From assembly GCF_014874095.1 (NCBI RefSeq), contig NZ_JADBEB010000001.1:8122001-8186000 (forward strand): a DNA stretch of 64,000 bases, read 5' to 3'. A program made the translations under genes and the position numbers. Origin of the DNA: Plantactinospora soyae. Lineage in GTDB: Bacteria; Actinomycetota; Actinomycetes; Mycobacteriales; Micromonosporaceae. Below are positions 35,085 to 43,870 of this stretch, piece after piece. Each line of letters opens with the position of its first letter. The first letter of the stretch is position 1. The notes beneath the pieces were generated by a model. It made no database searches. It saw nothing but the letters and a program-made list of their open reading frames with translations, and was not told the origin of the DNA.

Positions 35085-35933
35085 TCAGGCCGGAAGCTCC
35101 GACCCCGTCCGCTGGACGAGGCGGTGCGCGCCCGCGTAGACGTTCATGGACGAGCCGCGCAGGAAGCCGATCAGGGTGAGGCCGGCGTCCTCGGCCAGGT
35201 CGGCGGCGAGCGAGGACGGCGCGGAGACGGCGGCGAGCGCCGGGATGCCGGCCATCACCGCCTTCTGCACCAGCTCGAACGACGCCCGGCCACTGACCAT
35301 CAGCACCGTGTCGCGCAACGGCAACCGGCCCTGCCGCAGCGCCCAGCCGACGACCTTGTCGACCGCGTTGTGCCGGCCGACGTCCTCGCGCAGGCAGTGC
35401 AGCCGCCCGTCGGCGGAGAAGAGCCCCGCGGCGTGCAGGCCACCCGTGCGGTCGAAGACCCGCTGCGCCGTGCGCAGCGTGTCGGGCAGGCCGCTGAGCA
35501 CCTCGGGGTCGAGCCGCACCGGATCGTCCCGCACCGACCAGGCCGCCACGGTACGCACCGCGTCAAGGCTCGCCTTGCCGCAGAGCCCGCACGACGAGGT
35601 GGTGTAGAAGTTGCGTTCCAGCGACGGGTCCGGCGGCGCCACCCCAACGGCCAGCACCACGTCCACCACGTTGTACGTGTTGACCCCGTCCGCCGTGGCG
35701 CCCGCGCAGTACCGGATGCCGGCGATCTCCCGGTCGGTCCGGACCACGCCCTCGCTGACCAGGAACCCGGCCGCCAGGTCGAAGTCGGCGCCCGGGGTCC
35801 GCATCGTGACCACCAGGGAACGTCCGTTCACCCGGATCTCCAGTGGCTCCTCGGCCGCCAGCGTGTCGATCGGCTCGCTGACCACCCCGTCGACGATCCG
35901 CACCAGCCGGCGTCGACTCGTCACCCGTCCCAT
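35085..35933 (-). CDS. fdhD: Formate dehydrogenase accessory sulfurtransferase FdhD
   Basis: A 282-aa cytoplasmic protein that transfers sulfur to the molybdenum cofactor of formate dehydrogenase, which that enzyme needs for activity. The key motif TTSSCGLCGKAS with the paired Cys (CGLCG) is present, as are TYNVVDVVL, CLREDVGRHNAVDK and SGRASFELVQKA. ATG 35933. It lies 37 bp after the MFS carrier gene on the same strand, so both probably share one transcript and the GntR-type operator before the carrier. Its client would be the FdsA subunit 8 kb away. Confidence 0.95.
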   Translation of the reverse strand: MGRVTSRRRLVRIVDGVVSEPIDTLAAEEPLEIRVNGRSLVVTMRTPGADFDLAAGFLVSEGVVRTDREIAGIRYCAGATADGVNTYNVVDVVLAVGVAPPDPSLERNFYTTSSCGLCGKASLDAVRTVAAWSVRDDPVRLDPEVLSGLPDTLRTAQRVFDRTGGLHAAGLFSADGRLHCLREDVGRHNAVDKVVGWALRQGRLPLRDTVLMVSGRASFELVQKAVMAGIPALAAVSAPSSLAADLAEDAGLTLIGFLRGSSMNVYAGAHRLVQRTGSELPA

Positions 35934-35970
35934 CGCGCCACCACCAATCCCTCGATGCCTGAGGCCCAGG

Positions 35971-37344
35971 CTAGAACCGGTCGGCGCCGAGCGCCGACGG
36001 CAACCGCACCACGGCCAACCCCGGCTGGCGCATCCAGCGGGTCAACGCCGCACCGAGCAGGCCGAGACAACCGGCCACCACGAACGGCACGACGGAGTCC
36101 GGGGTCGTCACCACGAGCCCGGCGAGCACGATCCCGATCAGGGCGCCGACCGCCTTTCCGGTGTAGACGATCCCGTAGTTGGGCACGGTCGCGTCGTCAC
36201 CGAACCAGTCCCGTACCAGGCTGACCAGCAGGGAGTAGCCCGCTCCGGTGCCGGCGCCGGCCAGTGCGGCGAAGCCGACCACGGCGGCCGGGTGGTTATC
36301 GTTCGTCGCGGCGGCGAGCAGGCCGAACTGGGCCACCCCGCCGACCAGCAGGGAGAGGCCCAGGGTCCCGCGCCGGCCGATCCGGTCGGCGAGCGTACTG
36401 GTCACCGCCCGCCCGATGCCGTTCGAGACGGCCAGCGCGCCCATCGCGGCGACCAGGGTCAGCGCGGGCAGCCCCTGGGCGTACGCGGTTCCGGCGAGGT
36501 AGGCGATGTCGAACAGGGCCATCGCCGCGGTGAGCACGACAACCACGAACATCATCGGCAGCATGCCGCTGCGCAGCGCCGCCAGCGGCGGGTAGGGCCG
36601 GGCGGCGGGACGGTTGTGCGGGATGCTCCGGTTGAGTCGCCGGTCGACGGCCCACCGCTGCGGGTCGATCTGGGTGGGCCACCAGTTCCTCGGCGGCTTG
36701 CGCATCAGCAGCCCGCAGAGCGCCACCACGGTGAAGACGATCACGGCGGTGCCGTCCAGCACGGCCGTCCGGTTCGCCGGTTCGAGGAGGTAGCCGGCGA
36801 CGACGACGAACGGGATGGCGCCGTAGCCGAACGCGGCGCTCACCAGCGCCACCCGGGAGGCGACCCGTTCGGGGAACCATTCGGTGACCGTGGCGATGCA
36901 GGTCATGTAGACCAGGCCGGCGCCGATCCCGCCCAGCACCGAGTAGCCGAGCAGGACGGTGCCCAGGTCCCCGCTGTGCGCCAGGGTGACCAGCGCGGTC
37001 AGGCAGCAGGCCGCCCCGACGAGCATCGGTACGGCCAGCCGTACCCGTAGCCGTTGGTAGAGCCATCCGCCAAGTGGTGAACTGGCCGCCTGGCACACCA
37101 CCCAGAGCCCGAGTACGCCGAACGCCTGCCACAGGCTCCACCCGTTCGCCTCGACGAGGGTGGGCAGGGCCGCGCCGAAGCCGTACTGGAACAGGCTGAT
37201 CGCCAGCATCGCCGCCCAGGGCAGCAGCAGCATCCAGGTCCGGGACCGGCCCAACAGGGCGCGATCGGTCTCGCCCACCCGGTAGCGGCGGCCGTACAGG
37301 TCGCTGATCTCGCGTACCGCGGTGTCGTTGCTGGAGTCCGTCAT
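35971..37344 (-). CDS. MFS transporter, oxalate/formate antiporter (OFA) family
   Basis: A 457-aa carrier with twelve predicted transmembrane helices, expected in the cytoplasmic membrane. OFA-like stretches include the GAGLVYMTCIATVTEWFPER loop, GYGAIPFV and YGIVYTGKAVGALIGIVLAG near the end, and central basic residues in the loop about 205-230. Family members exchange oxalate for formate or import monocarboxylates. Genes for oxalate breakdown on both sides support oxalate uptake. ATG 37344 is used because GGAGG is six bases upstream and the operator at 37366-37380 sits just before it; earlier in-frame starts would lie within or beyond the operator. fdhD follows in the same operon. Confidence 0.85.
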   Translation of the reverse strand: MTDSSNDTAVREISDLYGRRYRVGETDRALLGRSRTWMLLLPWAAMLAISLFQYGFGAALPTLVEANGWSLWQAFGVLGLWVVCQAASSPLGGWLYQRLRVRLAVPMLVGAACCLTALVTLAHSGDLGTVLLGYSVLGGIGAGLVYMTCIATVTEWFPERVASRVALVSAAFGYGAIPFVVVAGYLLEPANRTAVLDGTAVIVFTVVALCGLLMRKPPRNWWPTQIDPQRWAVDRRLNRSIPHNRPAARPYPPLAALRSGMLPMMFVVVVLTAAMALFDIAYLAGTAYAQGLPALTLVAAMGALAVSNGIGRAVTSTLADRIGRRGTLGLSLLVGGVAQFGLLAAATNDNHPAAVVGFAALAGAGTGAGYSLLVSLVRDWFGDDATVPNYGIVYTGKAVGALIGIVLAGLVVTTPDSVVPFVVAGCLGLLGAALTRWMRQPGLAVVRLPSALGADRF

Positions 37345-37365
37345 CTGGTGCCTCCAACTGCCCAT

Positions 37366-37380
37366 CGTATACAGTATGTG
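37366..37380 (-). promoter_or_regulatory. Putative GntR operator, MFS carrier gene
   Basis: CGTATACAGTATGTG matches 11 of 14 informative positions, with the central GTATACAGTAT intact. It ends 22 bp before the carrier ATG on the minus strand and could also influence the divergent moeA unit. Confidence 0.55.
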
Positions 37381-37447
37381 GGATGCATATTCTCCACCAT
37401 GGGACGGGCGACTGTCCAGGTCGAGACGACGACGAGGAGGAGACGGC

Positions 37448-37601
37448 ATGAGCGAGCGCAGCGAGCGAATCAGCCAGCTCAGTTTCCCGGCTCATGACGC
37501 CGACGAGCGAAGCGAGGAGACGGCATGAGCGAGCGCAGCGAGCGAATCAGCCAGCCCAGTTCCAAGGCTCATGACGCCGACGAGCGAAGCGAGGAGACGG
37601 C
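37448..37601 (+). repeat. Two tandem 77-bp MSERSER mini-ORF repeats before the moeA unit
   Basis: Copies are 37448-37524 and 37525-37601. Each begins ATGAGCGAGCGCAGCGAGCG and ends with GAGGAGACGGC, a ribosome site for the next ATG. Each encodes a 26-codon peptide starting MSERSERISQ and ending in a TGA that overlaps the next ATG (ATGA). The second is coupled in this way to the DUF6457 gene at 37602. A diverged third copy precedes fdsA at 46971-46892 on the minus strand. Confidence 0.85.
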
Positions 37602-37847
37602 ATGAGCGTGCTGGACGACTGGACCCGACAGGCGATCGACGAACTCGGCCTCGACCCGGCGGTACTCGACCAGCGGCTGATCCTGGACGTCGCCCGGGAC
37701 GTCGCGCACGGGGTCACCCGGCCGGCGGCACCGCTCGGCACCTTCCTGCTCGGCGTGCTCGTGGGCCGGGGCGCCACCCTCGCCGAGGCGGCGGACGAAC
37801 TGACCAGACTCGCGCGGGAGTGGCCGGCGCGGGATCCCGGGCAGTGA
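37602..37847 (+). CDS. DUF6457-like small protein
   Basis: An 81-aa helical cytoplasmic protein (MSVLDDWTRQAIDELGLDP opening, then VARDVAHGVTRPAAPLGTFLLGVLVG). Proteins like this (DUF6457) are common in actinobacteria beside molybdenum cofactor genes. Here its stop overlaps the moeA start (GTGA). ATG 37602 is directly preceded by a repeat ending GAGGAGACGGC, giving a good ribosome site. A role in cofactor insertion or MoeA support is inferred from position only. Confidence 0.75.
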   Translation: MSVLDDWTRQAIDELGLDPAVLDQRLILDVARDVAHGVTRPAAPLGTFLLGVLVGRGATLAEAADELTRLAREWPARDPGQ

Positions 37848-39106
37848 ACAGCACCGGCTGGCACCAGGCCCGGCGGTACGCCCGGCAGGCCGGCAGCCCG
37901 CTCCCCCGGGTCGACGTACCGCTGGCCGGGGCGGTCGGCGCCGCACTGGCGCAACCGCTCGTCGCACTCTCCCCACTGCCGGCGTACGACTGCGCCGCCA
38001 TGGACGGGTACGCCGTCGCGGGTACCGGCCCGTGGCGGATGGTCGGACGGATCCTGGCCGGTGATCCGGGTACCCCCGCCGAGTTGGCTCCCGGGGACGC
38101 CGTCGAGATCGGCACCGGCGCCATGGTGCCGGCCGGTGCCGACGCGGTGCTGCCGTACGAACGGGCCACCCGGACGGGCCGGACGGTGAGCGGCGAGATC
38201 GAGCCAGGCCGGCACGTACGCCGCCGGGGCGAGGACTGCCCGGCCGGTCAGCAGGTGCTGCCCGCCGGCACGGTCGTCAATCCGGTCGTGCTCGGGTTGG
38301 CCGCCAGTCTCGGACACGACACGCTGACCGTGCACCGGCGACCCCGGGTCGGCATGGTGGTCACCGGCGCCGAGCTGCGTACCGTCGGCATCCCGGCGGC
38401 GGGGCAGGTCCGGGACGCCATCGGTCCGATGTTGCCGGGGCTGATCCGGGACGCCGGAGCCGAGCCGGCCTGGTCCACCCGGATCGCCGACGACGCGTCC
38501 GCGCTGGTCGCCGCGCTACTGCGCGCCGACGCGGAGGTGCTGGTGGTCTGCGGAGCCACCTCGGCCGGTGCCGCCGACCACCTGCGCCGGGCCCTGGACA
38601 CGCTCGGCGCCGAGGTGCCGGTACGCGGCGTCGCCTGCCGGCCGGGGCATCCGCAACTGCTCGCCAGCCTGCCGGACGGCCGGTTCGTCGTCGGCCTGCC
38701 CGGCAACCCGTACGCGGCCCTGGTCGCCGCGCTGACCCTGCTCTTCCCGCTGCTCGGCCGGCTGGCGGGGCGTACCGAACCGGCGGCCCTGACCGCGACG
38801 CTGGCCGGGCCGGTGACACCGCACGACCGGGACACCCGGCTGGTTCCGGTGGCCCGGGTCGGGTCGGCGGCGCTTCCGGTCGGGCACGACCGCCCCGGTT
38901 CGCTGTGGGGGGCCGCCGCAGCGGACGCGCTCGCGGTCGTGCCGCCGGGGTGGGCCGGCGCCGAGGTCGAGCTACTTCCACTGCCGGCCGCCGAGACCGC
39001 CCTCCCGCCGCCGGCACCGGTCTCCCGGCGGCCAGCCGGTGCCGGCGCGGCCACCGAACCGGCTCGGCAGTCCGACCAGGTCACCAGTGTGTCGGTGGGG
39101 CCGTAG
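37844..39106 (+). CDS. moeA: Molybdopterin molybdenumtransferase MoeA
   Basis: A 420-aa cytoplasmic enzyme that inserts molybdate into adenylylated molybdopterin, the last general step of Mo-cofactor synthesis. Motifs include AMDGYAV (about 46-52), GTGAMVPAGADAV, VVTGAEL, VCGATSAGAADH and GLPGNPYAALV near residue 285. GTG 37844 overlaps the DUF6457 stop. The last 30 or so residues are a variable Pro/Ala-rich tail. An extra moeA beside fdhD, with the formate dehydrogenase genes nearby, suggests a dedicated copy serving FdsA. Confidence 0.93.
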   Translation: MNSTGWHQARRYARQAGSPLPRVDVPLAGAVGAALAQPLVALSPLPAYDCAAMDGYAVAGTGPWRMVGRILAGDPGTPAELAPGDAVEIGTGAMVPAGADAVLPYERATRTGRTVSGEIEPGRHVRRRGEDCPAGQQVLPAGTVVNPVVLGLAASLGHDTLTVHRRPRVGMVVTGAELRTVGIPAAGQVRDAIGPMLPGLIRDAGAEPAWSTRIADDASALVAALLRADAEVLVVCGATSAGAADHLRRALDTLGAEVPVRGVACRPGHPQLLASLPDGRFVVGLPGNPYAALVAALTLLFPLLGRLAGRTEPAALTATLAGPVTPHDRDTRLVPVARVGSAALPVGHDRPGSLWGAAAADALAVVPPGWAGAEVELLPLPAAETALPPPAPVSRRPAGAGAATEPARQSDQVTSVSVGP

Positions 39107-39227
39107 GTGAGCGGATCGGGCCTATCCCGCAGCCGCGACTTCCGGATGTCGAACGGGCCTTACTGACGCCGGCCTCCTCGGCGCCGCCAGGTGGTCGCAG
39201 GGGCGTGAGCCGCATCGGCGGTTCCGC

Positions 39228-40289
39228 TCACGACGGGGCGGACCTGGGCAGTGCGCTGGTACGCGGGCGCGGGAGTGCGGCCAGCGCCAGGCCGAGCAGT
39301 GCGCACCCGCCACCGGCGACGAAGAACAACGAGAGTGCCGGTTGGCCCAGCCACTCCCACATCGGGTGCCACGACGGATGCGGTTCGCCGAGGTGATGCT
39401 GCACCGACTGTGGTACCGCCATCAGGGTCGGCGTCCACCAGAAGAACATGGCCACGCCGTACAGGGTCGTGACGAGGCCACGCACCGGGTGCGGCCGGTC
39501 CGTGCGGCGGCTGGCCCAGCCGAACAGCAGGAAGGCGACGACCGCGCCGGCAATGCCGCCGAGGATGGCGAACGGATAGACGGCCGGTGGTGTCGCCCGC
39601 TGGAAACTCGCCGTGAGGAAGATGGGCTCCAGCATGCTGGGTCCGGCGTACACGGTGGGGTCGGAGTACACCTCGAGGGTGAGCGTCGTGTTCCCACGCC
39701 GCGCCAGCAGGGTGGTGTACGTGTCTTCCACCATGGGCCGGTACACCCTCCAGCCCGTCTCCCCCAGCCGGTGCCGGGTGCGGTCGAGCGTCTCCTGAGG
39801 CGGAGTGGCCGGGAAGCCGACCACGGCGCCGCCGACGCCCGCCAGCGCGTATTCGCCGCCGTCGAAGAACAGCATCTCCTCGGCGAAGGCCCAGCTGAGC
39901 GGATGGCCGTAGATCATGAACATGGCCGGGGCGTCCTCGATGTCGCGGAAGTCCTGCTCGGGCAGGATCTCGGCGAGCAGGGTCCGGGTCTGCGCGGCGC
40001 GCGGCAGCGGCTCCGCGGTCTCCCAGCCGACCCGGGTGGCGAACGCGGCGGCGAAGAGCCCGCTGATGATCGTGGCCAGCACCGCCCAGACGGTGACGGT
40101 GCGGCTCGCCGGGCGGCCCAGTCGGGCCCGCAGCCCGTGCCGGATCAGGTCGGCGGCTTCGCGCGCCGTCGGCCGGGTGCGCCCGGGTGGAGCCGCCTCG
40201 AGGAGGGTGGCGAGCAGTTCGGCGCGGCGGTGCGCGCGCGGATAGCAGAAGAGCAGCCGGCGGTACCGCCGGGCGAGCGACCCCGCCAT
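39228..40289 (-). CDS. Membrane protein paired with PadR regulator
   Basis: A 353-aa protein with a basic cytoplasmic start (RRYRRLLFCYPRAHRRAELL, typical of PadR-linked permease-like proteins), one helix near 65-85, a large outside domain (about 90-235), and three helices toward the C-terminus (PFAILGGIAGAVVAFLLFG, LYGVAMFFWWTPTLMA, LSLFFVAGGGCALLGLALAAL). ATG 40289 overlaps the padR stop by one base, so the two are coupled. Probably under PadR control and unrelated to oxalate. Function unknown. Confidence 0.7.
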   Translation of the reverse strand: MAGSLARRYRRLLFCYPRAHRRAELLATLLEAAPPGRTRPTAREAADLIRHGLRARLGRPASRTVTVWAVLATIISGLFAAAFATRVGWETAEPLPRAAQTRTLLAEILPEQDFRDIEDAPAMFMIYGHPLSWAFAEEMLFFDGGEYALAGVGGAVVGFPATPPQETLDRTRHRLGETGWRVYRPMVEDTYTTLLARRGNTTLTLEVYSDPTVYAGPSMLEPIFLTASFQRATPPAVYPFAILGGIAGAVVAFLLFGWASRRTDRPHPVRGLVTTLYGVAMFFWWTPTLMAVPQSVQHHLGEPHPSWHPMWEWLGQPALSLFFVAGGGCALLGLALAALPRPRTSALPRSAPS

Positions 40290-40609
40290 CAGACGATGCC
40301 CGGACGGAGGGCGCGCAGCCGGGCCTCGGCCGCGCCGGTGAGCTGACGCAACCGGGCCGTCTCGGCCGTCAGGGCCGTCAGCCCCTGCTCGGTGAGCCGG
40401 TAGTAGTGCCGCGTCCGGCCGTCGACCTCCTCGTCGCGGTCGTGCTCCACCAGCCCCTCGGCGGTCAGTCGGTCGAGTGCGGTGTAGAGCGTGCCGGTGA
40501 GCAGTCCGACCCGGCCGTCGGAGAGCGCGGCGACCTCCCTGACGATGCCGTACCCGTGCCGAGGGGTGCCGGCGAGCGCGGTCAGGATGAGGAACGTCGG
40601 TTCTCGCAT
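40289..40609 (-). CDS. PadR-family transcriptional regulator
   Basis: A 106-aa winged-helix regulator with the usual opening MREPTFLILTALAGTPRHGYGI, then TLYTALDRLTAEGLVE and a short dimerisation helix. ATG 40609 is preferred to ATG 40630. A good promoter (TTGACG and a TTATCT-like -10 just before 40630) would start the message after the upstream codon. It is cotranscribed with the membrane protein it probably controls. PadR proteins commonly repress adjacent efflux-type genes. Confidence 0.85.
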   Translation of the reverse strand: MREPTFLILTALAGTPRHGYGIVREVAALSDGRVGLLTGTLYTALDRLTAEGLVEHDRDEEVDGRTRHYYRLTEQGLTALTAETARLRQLTGAAEARLRALRPGIV

Positions 40610-40684
40610 CGGTTTCACGGCACGGACCATAGATAAATGATCAATGCATCGTCAAGGGGTCGGCCGAGAACCGGACCACCCGCC

Positions 40685-41863
40685 TCAGTGGTGTCCGCCC
40701 CGGCCCGCCCGGTCCAGCCAGTCGGCGGCCAGCGCCTCCGCGACCTTCTCGACCAGCTCGGCGGCGCGGTCGAGGCAGGCCGCCGGGTCCGGTTCGAGGT
40801 CGGTGAGCGGATACGCCGCCCGAATGCCGGCCTTGCGTAGGTCGTCCGGGCCGACGCTGACCTGACCGGCGACGGCGACCGTCGGCACGCCGGCACCCGC
40901 CGCCGCCGTGGCCACCCCGACCGGTGCCTTGCCGTGCAGGCTCTGCGCGTCCAGCGACCCCTCTCCGGTGACCACCAGGTCGGCACCGGTCAACGCCTTC
41001 GGAAAGCCCAGCAGGTCGAGCAGCAGTTCGATGCCGGGCCGGAACCGCGCCCCGAGGAAGCCGAGCGCGGCGAACCCGACCCCGCCGGCCGCACCGGCGC
41101 CGGGCCATTCGCTGACCCGGCGCCCCGGTCCGGCCGGGCCGAGCAGGTCCGCCGCCCGGATCGCCGGCTCGGCCAGGTCGGCCCAGCGGGTCAGGCCCGC
41201 CTCCAGCACCTCGATGTCGTCGTCCGTCGCGCCCTTCTGCGGTCCGTAGACGGCGGCGGCACCGGTCGGCCCGAGCAGCGGGTTGTCCACGTCGGCGGCC
41301 ACCACGAAGCGGGTACGCCGGACCGCCGGATGCAGCCCGGTCAGGTCCACCCGGTGCAGCCGGCGCAGCGCCGCACCGCCGGACGGCAGCTCGGCACCGT
41401 ACGCGTCAAGCAGGCGTACGCCCAGTGCGTTGACCAGCCCGGCCCCGCCGTCGGTACTGGCGCTGCCGCCCAGCCCGAGCACCACCTCCGCGCAGCCGTA
41501 CTCGAGGGCCGCCCGGATCACCTCACCGGCGCCGTAACTGCCCGCGTGCAACGGATCGGGCACCCCGGCCGGCAGTCGGCGCAGTCCGCAGGCGTCGGCG
41601 AGTTCGACCACCGCCACCCCGTCGGCGTACCCGAAGGCGGTGCGTACCGGAGCACCGGTCGGCCCGGGCACGGAGACCGGTACCCGGCGGAAGCCGGCCG
41701 ACACCGCCGCGTCGAGGGTGCCGTCGCCGCCGTCGGCGACCGGGAAGCCACGTACCTCGATCCCGGGTGCGGCGCGGCGCAGCCCGGCGGTCAGATGGTG
41801 GACGACCTCGGCGGCGGTCAGCGAGCCCTTGAACTTGTCCGGTGCCAGCAGCACGTGCCCCAT
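40685..41863 (-). CDS. glxK: Glycerate kinase (GlxK/GarK family)
   Basis: A 392-aa cytoplasmic kinase that phosphorylates glycerate, feeding the product of glyoxylate condensation into lower glycolysis. Family motifs are APDKFKGSLTAAEV at the start, ADGGDGTLDA, GLGGSASTDGGAGLVNALG, the TDDDIEVLEAGL region and VTGEGSLDAQSLHGK. Length fits the type-2 family, whose E. coli members give 2-phosphoglycerate. It is the third gene of hyi-glxR-glxK, 20 bp after glxR, and would be controlled from the operator at 43747. Confidence 0.93.
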   Translation of the reverse strand: MGHVLLAPDKFKGSLTAAEVVHHLTAGLRRAAPGIEVRGFPVADGGDGTLDAAVSAGFRRVPVSVPGPTGAPVRTAFGYADGVAVVELADACGLRRLPAGVPDPLHAGSYGAGEVIRAALEYGCAEVVLGLGGSASTDGGAGLVNALGVRLLDAYGAELPSGGAALRRLHRVDLTGLHPAVRRTRFVVAADVDNPLLGPTGAAAVYGPQKGATDDDIEVLEAGLTRWADLAEPAIRAADLLGPAGPGRRVSEWPGAGAAGGVGFAALGFLGARFRPGIELLLDLLGFPKALTGADLVVTGEGSLDAQSLHGKAPVGVATAAAGAGVPTVAVAGQVSVGPDDLRKAGIRAAYPLTDLEPDPAACLDRAAELVEKVAEALAADWLDRAGRGGHH

Positions 41864-41883
41864 CGACGCGGCGCTCCGGCCGG

Positions 41884-42768
41884 TCAGCCGGCCGACCGGC
41901 CGGAGAGTTGTTCGACCAGTTTCAGCAGTGCGCTGTGGTCGAGGCCGCCGTCGCCCTGTGCCTTCAGCGCGGCGATCAGCTGGGCCACCGCCGAGCCGAG
42001 CGGGATGACCACGCCGGCCTCCCGGGCCGCCGAGGTGACGATCCCCATGTCCTTGTGGTGCAGGTCGATCCGGAAGCCGGGCTCGAAGCGCCGGGCCAGC
42101 ATTCCGGCCGCCTTGCGGTCCAGGATCCGGTTGCCGGCCAGCCCACCGGCCAGTACCCGGACCGCCGCCTCGGTGTCCACCCCGTACGCCTCCAGGAAGA
42201 CGATCGCCTCGGCGACGAGTTCGATGGTGCCGGCCACGATGAGCTGGTTGGCCGCCTTCACCGTCTGGCCGGCGCCGTGCGGGCCGACGTGCACCACGGT
42301 CGCGCCGACCACTTCCAGCAGTGGCCGGGCCGCCTCGAAGTCCTCGGCGTCGCCGCCGACCATGATGGAGAGGCTGCCCTCGACCGCGCCGGCCTCGCCG
42401 CCGCTGACCGGGGCGTCCAGCACCCGTACCGAGAGCACTTTGCCCGCCTCGGCGACCTCGCGGGCGGTCTTGGGCGAGATGCTGCTCATGTCGACGTAGA
42501 GCTGCCCCGGTCGGGCGTTGGCCAGGATGCCCTCCTCGCCGAGGGCGACCGCCTCGACGTCCGCCGAATCGCGCACCATCGTGACGACGATCTCCGCCTT
42601 CTGCACCACCTCGGCGATCCCGGTGGCGACCTGGCCACCGGCCTGGGTCAGCGCGGCGCCCCGGGCCGGGGAGACGTCGTAGCCGATGACGTCGTACCCG
42701 GCCTTGACCAGGTTGACGGCCATCGGGCCGCCCATGATGCCGAGGCCGATGAAGCCGACGCTTGTCAT
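41884..42768 (-). CDS. glxR: Tartronate semialdehyde reductase
   Basis: A 294-aa NAD(P)H-dependent beta-hydroxyacid dehydrogenase that reduces tartronate semialdehyde to D-glycerate. It shows the Rossmann start (VGFIGLGIMGGPMA), substrate-binding DAPVSGGEAGAVEGSL and the catalytic Lys in GQTVKAANQLIV. ATG 42768 begins right at the Rossmann strand, with GAAGGGA upstream. It follows hyi by 104 bp and precedes glxK by 20 bp. Close relatives act on 3-hydroxyisobutyrate or 2-hydroxy-3-oxopropionate; the operon context favours the latter. Confidence 0.92.
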   Translation of the reverse strand: MTSVGFIGLGIMGGPMAVNLVKAGYDVIGYDVSPARGAALTQAGGQVATGIAEVVQKAEIVVTMVRDSADVEAVALGEEGILANARPGQLYVDMSSISPKTAREVAEAGKVLSVRVLDAPVSGGEAGAVEGSLSIMVGGDAEDFEAARPLLEVVGATVVHVGPHGAGQTVKAANQLIVAGTIELVAEAIVFLEAYGVDTEAAVRVLAGGLAGNRILDRKAAGMLARRFEPGFRIDLHHKDMGIVTSAAREAGVVIPLGSAVAQLIAALKAQGDGGLDHSALLKLVEQLSGRSAG

Positions 42769-42872
42769 GTCAGCGGTTCCCTTCGTTGGACGGGTCGAGC
42801 CGGGTCGGGTCGGGAGGGGTTGAGCCGGGACGGGACGGGTTGAGCCAGGCCGGGCCGGATGGTCGGCCGGGC

Positions 42873-43703
42873 TCAGGTCGGGTCTGCGGCGCGGCGGTCC
42901 CGCGGCAGCCACCCGAAGCTGGACTCGGTCGCCCCGCTCGGGGCGTACTCCAGCCCGACCCAGCCCCGGTAGCCGGCCTCTTCGAGCCGTCCGAGGTGGC
43001 CGTCGAGGTCGATCTCGCCGGTGCCGGGCTCGTGCCGTCCCGGGGCGTCGGCGATCTGTACGTGACCGATCCGGTCGGCGTGCTCGGCGATGACCTTGTC
43101 CAGGTCGTCGCCGTTGACGGTCAGGTGGTAGAGGTCGGCGAGGAACGCCAGGTTCCGCACCTCACGTTCGGTACGCACCCGGTCCAGCACCGCGACGACG
43201 TCGGCGGCGGTACGCAGTGGGTACGGCTGCGGCCCGCTCACCGCCTCGACCAGCACCGTGCCACCGATCCGGGCCACCCCGGCCGCCGCGAAGGCGAGGT
43301 TCGCCACCGCCGTCTCCTCCTGCGCACCGGGATGGACGTCGGGGATCCGGTTGCCGTACAGGGCGTTGAAGGACCGGCAGCCGGTGGCCGCGCCGATCAG
43401 CGCGACCAGTTCGACGTTCTCCCGGAACTCGACGGAACGGGCCGGATTGGACACCACTCCCCGGTCGCCGCCGGGCATGTCCCCGGCGAAGAAGTTGAGG
43501 CCGACGAGTTGGACGCCGGCGTCGTGGATGGCCTCGATGAACGCCTCCACGTGTGACGCCCGGGGCACCGCCGCGGCGAACGGCCACCAGAACTCGACCG
43601 CGTCGAAGCCGGCCGCCTTCGCCGCGGCGGGCCGCTCCAGCAGCGGCAGCTCGGCGAACAGGATCGAACAGTTCACGTCGTAGCGGAGGCGATGTGCGGG
43701 CAC
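42873..43703 (-). CDS. hyi: Hydroxypyruvate isomerase
   Basis: A 276-aa TIM-barrel enzyme expected to interconvert hydroxypyruvate and tartronate semialdehyde, which helps balance the Gcl product. Family features: YDVNCSILFAELPLLERPAAA opening (beginning shown), GFDAVEFWWPF, QLVGLNFFAGDMPGGDRG, VLVEAVSGPQPYPL, and the metal/substrate residues in HVQIADAPGRHEPGTGEI. GTG 43703 is preceded by GGGAGG. It is the first gene of hyi-glxR-glxK, 44 bp after a GntR-type operator. The C-terminus is about ten residues longer than in E. coli. Confidence 0.92.
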   Translation of the reverse strand: MPAHRLRYDVNCSILFAELPLLERPAAAKAAGFDAVEFWWPFAAAVPRASHVEAFIEAIHDAGVQLVGLNFFAGDMPGGDRGVVSNPARSVEFRENVELVALIGAATGCRSFNALYGNRIPDVHPGAQEETAVANLAFAAAGVARIGGTVLVEAVSGPQPYPLRTAADVVAVLDRVRTEREVRNLAFLADLYHLTVNGDDLDKVIAEHADRIGHVQIADAPGRHEPGTGEIDLDGHLGRLEEAGYRGWVGLEYAPSGATESSFGWLPRDRRAADPT

Positions 43704-43746
43704 GGGCCCTCCCAAGCGGCTAGCGATCCTCTTATCTACAGAATTC

Positions 43747-43761
43747 TGTATGCAGTATGGA
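43747..43761 (-). promoter_or_regulatory. Putative GntR operator, hyi-glxR-glxK operon
   Basis: TGTATGCAGTATGGA matches 12 of 14 informative positions of the palindrome and ends 44 bp before the hyi GTG. It separates the hyi operon from the fds operon terminator. Confidence 0.6.
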
Positions 43762-43807
43762 GCCGAGTCAAGGAGTGCGGGCGCCGATCCGTACCACGGC
43801 CACAACG

Positions 43808-43845
43808 ACGACGTGACCCCGCGCGTCAGCGCGGGGTCACGTCGT
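43808..43845 (-). terminator. Perfect 17-bp terminator hairpin after fdsGBAD
   Basis: ACGACGTGACCCCGCGC (43808-43824), loop GTCA, then the exact complement (43829-43845). It lies 25 bp past the fdsD stop and upstream of the hyi promoter region, so it should insulate the two operons. Confidence 0.85.
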
Positions 43846-43870
43846 GAACGGTCCGGACGGCCGGCGGCCC

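Noticed and set aside
36248-37050. Repeated GC-rich frames on the plus strand opposite the MFS gene
   Set aside because: Antisense shadows without motifs; the minus-strand MFS carrier accounts for the sequence.
43808-43845. Regulatory operator
   Set aside because: The 17-bp perfect stem with a 4-nt loop just after fdsD is better explained as a terminator, and it does not match the island palindrome.
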